From NCBI GenBank assembly GCA_017302875.1, contig JAFLCA010000010.1, forward strand, positions 1-40,008: a stretch of DNA of 40,008 nucleotides, in the 5' to 3' direction. Every line of letters starts with the position of its first letter. Within the stretch, counting starts at the first letter, position 1. Under the pieces are notes generated by a model. That model was not told the origin of the DNA. It did not search any database and saw nothing but the letters and a program-made list of their open reading frames with translations. This document shows positions 9,301-16,465 of this stretch, piece by piece. The position numbers and the translations under genes were made by a program. Source of the stretch: Deltaproteobacteria bacterium (lineage in GTDB: Bacteria; Bdellovibrionota_C; UBA2361; JAFLCA01).

Positions 9301-10186
9301 CAGCTTTGCTGCCGTCTGAAACTACGTAGAACGTGACGACCGGGCTTTTGAACTGGAAGGGGTAAAAGACGATTGGGCCGACCCGCTCGGTTAGCTCGGC
9401 AGAATCTGCATTCATGATTCCGCAGGTTTCCGCGTTCTCGCATTCTGACGCATAGCGCTGTTTGCTGACCTCTGCGCAGTGCGTGCAAACAAGCGCTGGA
9501 TTGGCCTCGAAATCCGAACCTGCCTTCCAAAATGCCAGCATATCTTGGTAGTCGACGACGCCATCTCGATTGAAGTCTAGAGTCCCCGCTGCCATTCCAT
9601 TCAGAAAGAGCGTGTTGTCTGCTTCATCGAATATTCCGTTTGTATCAAGGTCGGGGCAGGGCGAAGTTGCTACTTGGATTGGAGCAGGATTGTTCGGCAG
9701 ATTCAGGAGGGCATTCGGGTTCTCGCACTTCAGGGCCGCGTAGCGGTCGAGTTGCGCGACGTAGCGCTGCTTTCTAATTTTCTCGAGTTGCTTATTCGCT
9801 TTGGCTTTCGCCTTAGCGGAAACTCGTGCCTTGCTCTGTCGCGCCAGGATTTTTATCTGTTTACCAAAATTTGAAATTTTTGTTTTCAAATCGGCTTTGA
9901 ACTTCTTCGGATCGGGGTTGGCCTTGAATTGCGCGGTAGTGCTGCCCTTCAATGTTCCGAAATAGCGCTTGCCGCCTTGTTCATAGCACACCATTTTTGA
10001 GCCCTGCGCGGGAATGCTGAAGCTCGTGAAGTTCGAGCTATCGATGGTGATTGCACGCTTCGGTGCCGAGGCGGCGAATGCCGCCTCGCAAAGGAGAGCC
10101 GCTGCGGCGACTGCGCAGTACGCAACGATGCTCCGCGCCGTTTTCTTGGCGCCTCGTCGAAGGCTCTTTTCGCGTGCCCACTGCAT
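6392..10186 (-). CDS. Large secreted protein with dockerin-like calcium loops, function unknown
   Basis: This 1264-residue protein has a basic N terminus and hydrophobic signal peptide (to about residue 39, AAFA-AS). It then has a Lys/Ala-rich basic segment (85-140) bracketed by Cys67 and Cys154. A dockerin-like pair of calcium loops follows at 179-223 (DLDTNGIFDEADNTLF and DFNRDGVVDYQDMLAF). A short Cys cluster at 604-621 has spacing C-x5-C-x5-C-x4-C. The rest looks like a helical middle and beta-rich C-terminal half, with a possible resemblance to polysaccharide-lyase architecture that I cannot confirm. The gene lies opposite to and inside the mur/fts cluster. No Shine-Dalgarno is evident at the ATG. 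The N-terminal Cys/Lys region resembles that of the DUF1800 protein at 16.5-19.7 kb. Export is well supported; activity is unknown. Confidence 0.85.
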   Translation of the reverse strand: MQWAREKSLRRGAKKTARSIVAYCAVAAAALLCEAAFAASAPKRAITIDSSNFTSFSIPAQGSKMVCYEQGGKRYFGTLKGSTTAQFKANPDPKKFKADLKTKISNFGKQIKILARQSKARVSAKAKAKANKQLEKIRKQRYVAQLDRYAALKCENPNALLNLPNNPAPIQVATSPCPDLDTNGIFDEADNTLFLNGMAAGTLDFNRDGVVDYQDMLAFWKAGSDFEANPALVCTHCAEVSKQRYASECENAETCGIMNADSAELTERVGPIVFYPFQFKSPVVTFYVVSDGSKAARVKLSPIYTTSDAVATVVVLDPDENIIYWDQYSDPAGSAPETHSGSGIEALLPEAFALPKSGVYQIRIMSNQNVQADLFLKPQTKYGYSMQNGGFGKQNASTMPSTMYAWAPVHRARAMRLKLTTSSNLPLPAVYDLTSGSALASSALVVPSDESLEGHIWRFTFPDSNWAFSASGFPLILSPDIEGAEAIRASVERINSGPLAGGLVAHKFQVELATLLPLMLAHAGNAEDLLNVPSPGSIDACVNPSSSDDYYKNFDLLGYYSGVVTAARWGLLKQPGTNLPYQIVDPTSPWAGTIGTPLLGKQVCSINADCNNGSSCVNARCAEAFDPAKDRWDVLRSSTYGSFNNPSEQRSLYAGPSISSGVPLSMAFCAVTSTPCNPWGPSTTEGPIRYPELLYRATAAAVADIMDLGEDSIPRGIGSDDNTYPGVLGFAFGNQLMPVFRVAAPHLEETMSDLYCGQSVGRRIKRAWANGLRLVADRAFNEYIVSAANQSSHFLTGYQEFAMGASNLPFQDFYRQQARSFAKRFFDSASPAGYFQESAGPDASYNGMTHWHLATYYGLTKLDSLGADAGAYDAIESSYQFFNHTAAPERDGRSMGACGFGHRIGGGSHIEQWGGAKGIAEDVPAVSRWSDEITVSPSAQHTALISSANSLSAYAPSAHLYSLGSTPATYLFLDSAQRSSSAVMPANESGSYIRNLGDELIAVKKPAYFTSIYVGKPAPGTGYLPKIEELRTALSFEDHDPALGESIDLYRVTPFLGGGMSLFWNPSYGNSIMTANWSPLTHHGLVAVTSAAKRYWENYFSTTFTLNSGANELTVNGTVDGSNLAYQRRYTFFDDHVQVYLKLTATGSVSLSSLFENIPLATCSRANCNTADLKNRKSFGAKITDNAGTPISGSQSLNSFAVYDDDFNGMQVNLDSTRTIQAFQHGLRLIQYSDEEQIGRVQISLPSSFSLGQTHELTYEIWPQ

Positions 10187-10346
10187 GGAAAGGCTGTTGT
10201 CACCCTTAAACTGCTACTGAATCTGCAAGAGCCGTGCCTCTAAGACCTTGAAACTAACGGAGTTCCGGAACCCTCCCCAGGCGTCCGCAGCGCGCAACTT
10301 GGCAGTAGCTCAGTAAGTCGGCGTTGTTTCTCAATGAATTTAGGAT

Positions 10347-11276
10347 ATGGAGCTGCTTATTTTTCGTAGACGCCTCCCAAAAAGTGTGTGGGGCTGGGGA
10401 CTTGTGCAATGGTTCCAAAACTTTTTTATGGCCTCTGGTAGGCTCTTTCGAGAAGGCTTGTGCTCGGGCATTCTGTCCAACATGCGAGTTATTCTTTCAT
10501 TTGCAGTACTTTTGGTAGCCGTAAGCGCGCTTTTGTGGCGATATCCCGACGCGGCTAAGCGCGGCTACGAGGAATTGGCAGTCAAGGGTGAGCGCCTCTT
10601 GATGGAGAAGCAGATCAATATCTCTGGGCTCAAAGTCCTAAACCGTACTGATATAATCAAGGATCTGCCGCTCGAGAAATCGATACGTTGGTGGCAGATG
10701 CATTCGGCTGAGATCGAAGCTACGCTTGAGCGCAATGTGCTCGTTCAGCATGCCACTCTCAAGCGTTGCGCCGGGTATTCCTTGCGTTGCTTCGACATTC
10801 AAATTGAAGAGCGTGAACCGGCTTTCATCACGGCGCTTGGCGATACGATTTGGCTTATCGGTGCTGACGGCGGATTCATTACCCCAATTCCAAGGAAGGA
10901 ATTTGACGCCAAGGGTGCCAACGTTGTGCTGGGCCATTCTCCGATTCTTATCGACGGTTTGTTGAGCGAGAGTATTTCTCCTGACGCGGCGAAGGCGCGT
11001 GTGCACTACGTTAAAGGCATGATCGCAACGGTTGAGCCTGAAACGGGTTTGAAGGTTACCTGGGTTGGGTTACGCGGAAACGGCGAGACGTCTCTGCGTT
11101 TTGCGGGGCTGGATTTGGAAGCTATTTTTGACGTGAGTGACGGTGACCTCAATAAGGTCAAGGAAGAGGCGCAGCGTCTCAAGATTGTTTTGAACCAATT
11201 TGGTCCGCGAACCTCCGAAATCGCGCGCGTCGATCTTGTATTCGATAAGGTTGCAGTAGCTAAGCTTAAGTCATAG
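10347..11276 (+). CDS. ftsQ: Cell division protein FtsQ/DivIB family
   Basis: FtsQ is a bitopic inner-membrane protein that links early and late divisome proteins. The 309-residue product has a 45-residue cytoplasmic tail, a single span at about 46-66 (MRVILSFAVLLVAVSALLW), then a POTRA-type domain opening with INISGLKVLNRTDII. The FtsQ beta domain carries the motif IQIEEREPAF and a C-terminal part ending in RVDLVFDKVAV. The sequence is divergent, so the call rests on topology, motif and position directly before ftsA and ftsZ. The ATG at 10347 has AGG only two bases upstream, so the exact start is uncertain. There is no ddl between murB and ftsQ, unlike many dcw clusters. Confidence 0.87.
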   Translation: MELLIFRRRLPKSVWGWGLVQWFQNFFMASGRLFREGLCSGILSNMRVILSFAVLLVAVSALLWRYPDAAKRGYEELAVKGERLLMEKQINISGLKVLNRTDIIKDLPLEKSIRWWQMHSAEIEATLERNVLVQHATLKRCAGYSLRCFDIQIEEREPAFITALGDTIWLIGADGGFITPIPRKEFDAKGANVVLGHSPILIDGLLSESISPDAAKARVHYVKGMIATVEPETGLKVTWVGLRGNGETSLRFAGLDLEAIFDVSDGDLNKVKEEAQRLKIVLNQFGPRTSEIARVDLVFDKVAVAKLKS

Positions 11277-11381
11277 CACTGCGCATCGTTACGGCATTAC
11301 TCGTATATTCGATACGGGGTCCTGTAGTGAAAAATATTCTGAAAATCCAAGCTCCTTCGTCCGGGTTTCCCGAGAAAACGC

Positions 11382-11410
11382 TTGCACTTGCCTCAAACTA
11401 CGTTTAATTT
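11382..11410 (+). promoter_or_regulatory. Possible promoter upstream of ftsA
   Basis: TTGCAC (11382-11387), 17 nt, then TAATTT (11405-11410) lie in the 209-bp gap between ftsQ and ftsA. The overlapping TTATAG just downstream is an alternative -10. The gap is long for a dcw operon, which supports a separate ftsA promoter. Confidence 0.4.
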
Positions 11411-11485
11411 ATAGCCCGTCTAATTTACGCGGAATGGGTACTTTCTTCGCGTGAGTGCGATTTTACAGAAGTTCATTGAGGATGC

Positions 11486-12712
11486 ATGGCGAGTAAATCC
11501 AATGTCATAGTCGGTCTCGATATTGGAACCACCAACATTACGGTGGTCGTTGGTCAGGTAGCTTCTGATGGTCGCGTCGACGTGATCGGCGTTGGTGTAA
11601 GCCCATCGAAGGGCCTTCGAAAAGGCGTCGTCATTAATATTGAAGCGACGGTCGATTCAATCTCCAAAGCAATCACGCAAGCCGAAACCATGGCCGGCTG
11701 CGAGATTAATTCCGTATTCGCCGCAATTTCCGGTTCGCATATCAAGGGCTTCAACAGCCACGGAATCGTCGGCATCAAGAACAAAGAAGTCAGCAAGCAA
11801 GACATCGCAAAGGTAATCGAAGCGGCGGAAGCGGTCGCGATTCCGATGGATCGCGAAGTGCTGCACGTTTTGCCGCAGGAATTTATCATTGATGAGCAGG
11901 ACGGTATTCGCGAGCCGCTCGGGATTTCCGGCGTGCGACTTGAAGCGAAAGTGCACATCGTAACAGGTGCCGTCGCCAGCGCACAAAATATCGTGAAGTG
12001 CGCTAATCGCTGTGGCATTACGGTCAATGACATTGTGTTGGCTTCGCTTGCTTCAGGGCGTGCGGTTATCTCTGCTGAAGAGCAGGAGCTTGGCGTTTGC
12101 GTTCTAGATATCGGTGGTGGCACTGCGGATCTGACCGTGTATCACGGTGGCGCGGTCAAGCACACCTCGGTCGTTTCGGTCGGCGGAAGCCATATCACCA
12201 ACGACATTGCTGCGGGTTTGCGCACTCCGATCGCAGCCGCTGAGGACATTAAGGCTAAGCATGGCTCAGCTTTGGTCAGTCTTGTAAGTAAAGATGAAAC
12301 ACTGGAGGTTCCTTCCACGGGCGGGCGCACGCCGCGAGTGCTTTCGAAGTTGGTTCTCTCCGAAATTATCGAGCCGCGCGTAACTGAACTCTTTTCCTTG
12401 GTTCAGAAAGATTTAGTGAAGGCGGGGATGGAAGATTTCTTGACCAGCGGCTTGGTCCTTACGGGCGGCACCGCTAACCTCAGCGGCGTTCGTCAAGTTG
12501 CTGAGCAGGTATTCAATCTTCCGGTGCGAGTTGGGACTCCTACTGGGGTCGGCGGACTTAGTGATCTCGTTCGTGCGCCTGAATATGCCACCGCAGTTGG
12601 GCTGATTCTGTGGGGAGCTCATAGTTCCAGTGATTCTAAAGGCTTGGGCGCCGGGTCCGGTATCACCAAGACCCTTAAGCGAGTGGGCAACTGGTTTAGT
12701 GAGCATTTCTAG
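11486..12712 (+). CDS. ftsA: Cell division protein FtsA
   Basis: FtsA is an actin-fold ATPase that tethers FtsZ to the inner membrane. The 408-residue product has phosphate-1 motif GLDIGTTNITVVVG, the FtsA-specific 1C domain (residues ~85-165, with ISGSHIKGFNSHG), connect/phosphate-2 motif LDIGGGTADLTVY, and adenosine motif LVLTGGTANLSGV. The end ITKTLKRVGNWFSEHF is an amphipathic membrane-targeting helix typical of FtsA. The ATG at 11486 has GAGG five bases upstream. It is followed by a 249-bp gap before ftsZ. Confidence 0.97.
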   Translation: MASKSNVIVGLDIGTTNITVVVGQVASDGRVDVIGVGVSPSKGLRKGVVINIEATVDSISKAITQAETMAGCEINSVFAAISGSHIKGFNSHGIVGIKNKEVSKQDIAKVIEAAEAVAIPMDREVLHVLPQEFIIDEQDGIREPLGISGVRLEAKVHIVTGAVASAQNIVKCANRCGITVNDIVLASLASGRAVISAEEQELGVCVLDIGGGTADLTVYHGGAVKHTSVVSVGGSHITNDIAAGLRTPIAAAEDIKAKHGSALVSLVSKDETLEVPSTGGRTPRVLSKLVLSEIIEPRVTELFSLVQKDLVKAGMEDFLTSGLVLTGGTANLSGVRQVAEQVFNLPVRVGTPTGVGGLSDLVRAPEYATAVGLILWGAHSSSDSKGLGAGSGITKTLKRVGNWFSEHF

Positions 12713-12949
12713 ACCGCTGGTTGCGCCGGGCGTTGAGTAGGTACGCACTTCCCGCTAAAATTCAAATCCTTTTCAAATCAACTGGTTAGTTTAAGTGAAC
12801 TAAAGTAAACTTGTGCTCTCGGTTTCGAGATGAAATACAGAGCTTGAGCGTTGAAAAATATTTGCTGAGATCGGCGCTTAGTCTTTGCATTTTTTTGGAA
12901 AGGGGAATAGTGTTTCCAGCTGAGTTTTCCCCTGTAGTACTTTTCTTTT

Positions 12950-12955
12950 GAGGTG
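12950..12955 (+). promoter_or_regulatory. Strong ribosome binding site that sets the ftsZ start
   Basis: GAGGTG lies six bases before ATG 12962. An in-frame GTG at 12953 lies inside this site and cannot use it, so ATG 12962 is the start. Upstream in the ftsA-ftsZ gap AGGGGAA and TTCCCCT can pair across about 19 nt, close before the site. Confidence 0.7.
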
Positions 12956-12961
12956 GTCGCG

Positions 12962-14134
12962 ATGGACAAGACGGCACTTGAGCTTCAAGCTCGTAACGCA
13001 AAGATTAAAGTGTTTGGTATCGGTGGAGCCGGACTAAACGCTGTCAACAACATGATCCGCAGCGGACTTGAAGGTGTTGAATTCTACGCCGCCAACACAG
13101 ATGCACAAGCTCTCGCATCTTCCTTAGCTCCGAACAAAATTCAACTTGGTGATGAAGTCACGCGCGGACTTGGAGCCGGTGCAGATCCGGACGTAGGCTA
13201 TGCCGCTGCGATGGAAAGCATAGAGATCATTCGTAAGTCGATCGAAGGCGCGGACATGGTTTTCATCACTGCCGGACTCGGCGGTGGAACCGGAACGCGA
13301 GGTTCTTCGGTTGTTGCTCAAGTTGCCCGTGAATTGGGTGCTTTGACGGTCGGTGTTGTAACGAAGCCGTTCCTGTTCGAAGGCAAGCGCAGAATGCGTA
13401 ATGCAGAGCGCGGCCTTGAAGAGCTCCGTACACAGGTCGACACGTTGATCACTATCCCTAATCAGAGACTTCTCTCGATCGCGGGCCGTAACACGTCGTT
13501 GCTTGAAACGTTCCGTCGCGCTGATGACATCCTGTATCAGGCCGTTAAGGGTATCAGCGATCTGATTATCTTCGAAGGATTGGTAAACGTCGACTTCGCA
13601 GACGTACGTGCCGTTATGTCCGAAATGGGCATGGCGATGATGGGTACGGGCGAGTCCTCCGGCGAGAACCGCGCTGTCGAAGCAGCCGAGAAGGCGATTT
13701 CGAGTCCTTTGCTCGAAGACATTTCGATTCACGGCGCGCGTGGTGTTCTTATCAACATCACAGCTTCTCCGGATGTTACTCTGCAAGAAGTTAATGAAGC
13801 GGCCGAGATCATTCACGCCGAAGCGCATGAAGATGCGAACATCATCTGGGGTATGGTCATCGACCCGAACTCCGAAGATCGTGTGCGTGTAACCGTTATC
13901 GCGACTGGATTTGGTGACAAAGTGGAAGAAGATACCACGGTCAGCATGTCCGGTGTTGCTGGCATCAAGGAAGGAGCGACCCAAGAGCGCTTGGAAATTC
14001 CGACCTTCGCTCGCAAGCAGAAAGAAAACGCAGGCGGAGAAGTCATCAAGCTTAAGAAGCTTTCGGTGCTCTCCAGTGCTGAAGACGAAGAGAAGTATGA
14101 GATTCCTACCTTCTTGCGTAAGCAAGTAGACTAG
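12962..14134 (+). CDS. ftsZ: Cell division GTPase FtsZ with altered signature and duplicated C-terminal peptide
   Basis: FtsZ is a tubulin-like GTPase that forms the division ring. The 390-residue product has the nucleotide loops VFGIGGAGLNAVNNM and FYAANTDAQAL, and a complete T7 synergy loop NVDFADVRAVMSEMG. The signature loop reads GGGTGTR (residues 107-113) instead of GGGTGTG; the Arg codon is CGA at 13298-13300. The C terminus YEIPTFLRKQ is the conserved peptide that binds FtsA and other partners. A near copy, LEIPTFARKQ, occurs about 35 residues earlier in the linker. The gene is followed by a strong terminator. The identity is certain; the effect of the two oddities is unknown. Confidence 0.98.
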   Translation: MDKTALELQARNAKIKVFGIGGAGLNAVNNMIRSGLEGVEFYAANTDAQALASSLAPNKIQLGDEVTRGLGAGADPDVGYAAAMESIEIIRKSIEGADMVFITAGLGGGTGTRGSSVVAQVARELGALTVGVVTKPFLFEGKRRMRNAERGLEELRTQVDTLITIPNQRLLSIAGRNTSLLETFRRADDILYQAVKGISDLIIFEGLVNVDFADVRAVMSEMGMAMMGTGESSGENRAVEAAEKAISSPLLEDISIHGARGVLINITASPDVTLQEVNEAAEIIHAEAHEDANIIWGMVIDPNSEDRVRVTVIATGFGDKVEEDTTVSMSGVAGIKEGATQERLEIPTFARKQKENAGGEVIKLKKLSVLSSAEDEEKYEIPTFLRKQVD

Positions 14135-14155
14135 GGCTGAACTTCAGCGAAAAAG

Positions 14156-14183
14156 AAAGGGGCCGTTTCGGCCCCTTTTTTTT
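14156..14183 (+). terminator. Intrinsic terminator after ftsZ
   Basis: AAAGGGGCCG and CGGCCCCTTT form a 10-bp stem with a 3-nt loop, followed by a T run to 14183. It ends the ftsQAZ transcript 22 bp after the ftsZ stop. Confidence 0.93.
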
Positions 14184-14229
14184 GCGAACAAGGACATCTG
14201 AATTGGGTCTCATTTTTTATCGCTACCCT

Positions 14230-15093
14230 ATGAAGGTTCTGCGGCTATCCTTTTTGGTTTTTTCTTCACTGCTGCTCAGCTCGGGACTGCTTCGCGCGGA
14301 GGAGCTGGTGGTCGCGGGCTACAAGATTTCTGTGCAAGCCCTTGGCGAGCATCCCGGAGCTTTTCGCACGCTCCGTTCCGAGCTCCAAATTCTGCGTGCC
14401 GGGAAAAAGCTGCTTGAGTTGCGAGGCGGCAGCTTTGTGCCGGGCACTCGAAGTGTCGATCCTGCGCAGTTAAAATTCACGAAGCCGGGAACTGACGTGA
14501 ACGGAAATGGCATTCCCGATCTCGTTGTTGCTGAGTATACCGACGGTGGCGATTGCTGCATGACGCTGCATGTGTTCGAGCTTGGCAAAAAATTTCGCAA
14601 GCTTGCGACGATAGACACTCGCTTCGATTTGGAGCCGCAGTTCCTTGAAATTCCGGGTTCGAGCGCACGAGGATACCGAACGCATGACTACACCTTTGGC
14701 GGCTGGGGTGGCGAGGGCTTTTCGGTCCCGGCTCCGACTGTCTACTTGCGTTTCACCAACGATGGCGTTGTGCTGGATGTCTCGCGTATGAAGAAAGCTG
14801 CCCCGTCGGACGAGGTTCTGCGCGAGCGCGCCCAGGTCGCTCTGCGCGCGCTTTCCAAGATTGAAGCTTCGCATTCAGGACAAGATTTGCCCCTGGCGCT
14901 GATTAATCCTGTGCTAGAGCTTATCTACAGTGGAAACGCAGAGCTTCTGCCGCGCTTTCTTGAGTGGAGTTGGCCGCCCGGTCGAGGGGGGAGGCAGGAG
15001 TTTTTGAGCGCGGTGCAGCGGCAGCTACAGAAAAGTCCGTATGCGAAGTGGCTCGCTACTTCGAACTTAGGCGCTAATCAGCCCGCCATATAA
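14230..15093 (+). CDS. Exported hypothetical protein with a calcium-loop-like segment
   Basis: This 287-residue protein has a clear Sec signal peptide (MKVLRLSFLVFSSLLLSSGL then LRA-EE). Mature residues include TDVNGNGIPDLVVAEY, an Asp/Asn-rich loop resembling FG-GAP/VCBS or EF-hand-like calcium sites, followed by two adjacent Cys (DCCMTLHVFEL). The C-terminal third is helical. The ATG at 14230 was chosen because it starts the signal peptide; there is no good ribosome site. The 3' end overlaps the convergent DUF1501 gene by 27 bp. I do not recognise a family with confidence; it may be periplasmic. Confidence 0.75.
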   Translation: MKVLRLSFLVFSSLLLSSGLLRAEELVVAGYKISVQALGEHPGAFRTLRSELQILRAGKKLLELRGGSFVPGTRSVDPAQLKFTKPGTDVNGNGIPDLVVAEYTDGGDCCMTLHVFELGKKFRKLATIDTRFDLEPQFLEIPGSSARGYRTHDYTFGGWGGEGFSVPAPTVYLRFTNDGVVLDVSRMKKAAPSDEVLRERAQVALRALSKIEASHSGQDLPLALINPVLELIYSGNAELLPRFLEWSWPPGRGGRQEFLSAVQRQLQKSPYAKWLATSNLGANQPAI

Positions 15094-16446
15094 TCCGGGG
15101 TCAAGAACATAGGTGCCGGGCGGAAAGATCTGTTCGTCGACACCCGCACCGGCAAACCAGCGCACCGCAGCAGCAAATTCATTTTGGAAGTCGAGGCGGG
15201 CCGGATAGCAGTTTTTTGCCATCAAGTCGGCTCTTGTAGGGGCCTGGCCATAGACGCCTCCATTGACGGGACCGCCCATCACGAGATGCGTTGAGGCTGC
15301 ACCATGGTCTGTCCCTGCGCCGCCGTTTTGCTTTGCCGTGCGGCTAAACTCGGAGAACAGGATAATAACGGTCTTCTCCCAGACCCCTCTATTTTGTAGG
15401 TCATCTACGAGAGCTTTGATCGCCAGCGCAACGTTACTCAGATGATTGTGAAGAGCTCCGCTGACGACTCCGCTCGTACGGTCCGCTCCACCCTGATTGC
15501 CGTGGGTATCGAAGCCACCCTCGTACGCATAAAAGGCTCTATTCTTGGGATTCGGCTCGTTCTCGAGAAAGGAGATTAGGCGGGCAATGCTTTTGCAGGT
15601 GTCGCCTATGGAGCCGGCTGGGTAACTTCCGACGAGTGCCAGTGGTTTTCCAGGGCCTGTATCGGTATTTACCTGCGTCATGAACTCAACCGTGTCATAC
15701 CCCTTCGAAAGCGCAGCTTTTAGTTTCGCATCCGCCGACGTGGAGATAGTCGCGGCTTCCAGTAAGGCTCGCGAGGTTTCCAAGTTTATGGCTGAACGGC
15801 TGCCGCCAATCGGATCGTCCCAGGTTAAATCTTCGGTGCGCATACCGGCGACGGGAGCCTTTTGGGGGTCAGAGGTAACGAAATCGATACGGCTAAAAGT
15901 TCCGAAGCCGTACGCTTGATGATCGGTAAGGTTCAGAAGTTCAATCAGGCGGGCATACCATCCGCGACTGACACCGCCGACGAAGTTGGGGTCGCCGAAG
16001 CTATAGCAATTTTCGCAATAGTTATGCGAACCGCTCAGGTCACCGATGATTCCGATCGATTGATTGAGCCTAATTTTATTGGCCTGCCAGATTGGTTCAA
16101 GCGGCGCGAAGGCCGGTGCAAATCCGAGATAGGAATTAAGTAAGTAGCTGTGTGAGGAAGCATCGAGCAGGTTTGCGCGCGGGAGTACGAACGTCGCAGG
16201 TCGATTCGTGTTTAGATATTGCACGAAACCGTCGGCCTGATTGCTGACATTGGGGTCAAGCAAATAGGGGAAGGCGGCAAAAGAGTCAAAGCCTCCGGCT
16301 AAATTGAGAAGAATGAGATTCTTTCCGCCGAGGGTGCTCGGATCCGTGGCGAAGGAAAAGAGTGGGTTGAGGAGTCGGCTGGAAGACAGCGCGGCGGCAG
16401 AAAGTCCGAGCTTCTTCAAGAATTCGCGTCGTTTTACTAAGAACAT
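15067..16446 (-). CDS. DUF1501 family protein with twin-arginine signal
   Basis: This 459-residue protein begins MFLVKRREFLKKLGLSAAAL, a Tat-type signal with RR in front of the hydrophobic segment. The body shows the DUF1501 pattern: LILLNLAGGFDSFAAFPYLLD near the start, SHNYCENCYSFGDP, YEGGFDTHGNQGG, and VIILFSEFSRTAKQNGGAGTDHG with TDHGAASTHLVMGG toward the end. The fold belongs to the alkaline-phosphatase-like/sulfatase-like superfamily; the substrate is unknown. GAGGCG precedes the ATG. It starts 19 bp after the DUF1800 stop, and DUF1800/DUF1501 pairs are a recurrent gene couple in Planctomycetes, Bacteroidota and proteobacteria. Export probably uses the Tat system. Confidence 0.9.
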   Translation of the reverse strand: MFLVKRREFLKKLGLSAAALSSSRLLNPLFSFATDPSTLGGKNLILLNLAGGFDSFAAFPYLLDPNVSNQADGFVQYLNTNRPATFVLPRANLLDASSHSYLLNSYLGFAPAFAPLEPIWQANKIRLNQSIGIIGDLSGSHNYCENCYSFGDPNFVGGVSRGWYARLIELLNLTDHQAYGFGTFSRIDFVTSDPQKAPVAGMRTEDLTWDDPIGGSRSAINLETSRALLEAATISTSADAKLKAALSKGYDTVEFMTQVNTDTGPGKPLALVGSYPAGSIGDTCKSIARLISFLENEPNPKNRAFYAYEGGFDTHGNQGGADRTSGVVSGALHNHLSNVALAIKALVDDLQNRGVWEKTVIILFSEFSRTAKQNGGAGTDHGAASTHLVMGGPVNGGVYGQAPTRADLMAKNCYPARLDFQNEFAAAVRWFAGAGVDEQIFPPGTYVLDPGLYGGLISA

Positions 16447-16465
16447 AGCGCGCCTCGCACAGTCT

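Noticed and set aside
7642-9530. Several 60-230-codon frames overlapping the 1264-residue secreted protein
   Set aside because: The large frame has a signal peptide and continuous domain structure; the others are out-of-frame shadows.
12778-12969. Minus-strand frames in the ftsA-ftsZ gap
   Set aside because: Low-complexity, no family match, and one covers the ftsZ ribosome site; more likely ftsZ leader DNA.
13124-14125. Long 333-codon frame antisense to ftsZ
   Set aside because: ftsZ is certain on the plus strand; the antisense frame is a by-product of its codon use and has no motif or ribosome site.
12962-14134. Possibility that ftsZ is a second, divergent paralogue rather than the main FtsZ
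   Set aside because: It directly follows ftsQ and ftsA, and has an intact T7 loop and C-terminal peptide, as expected for the main copy.
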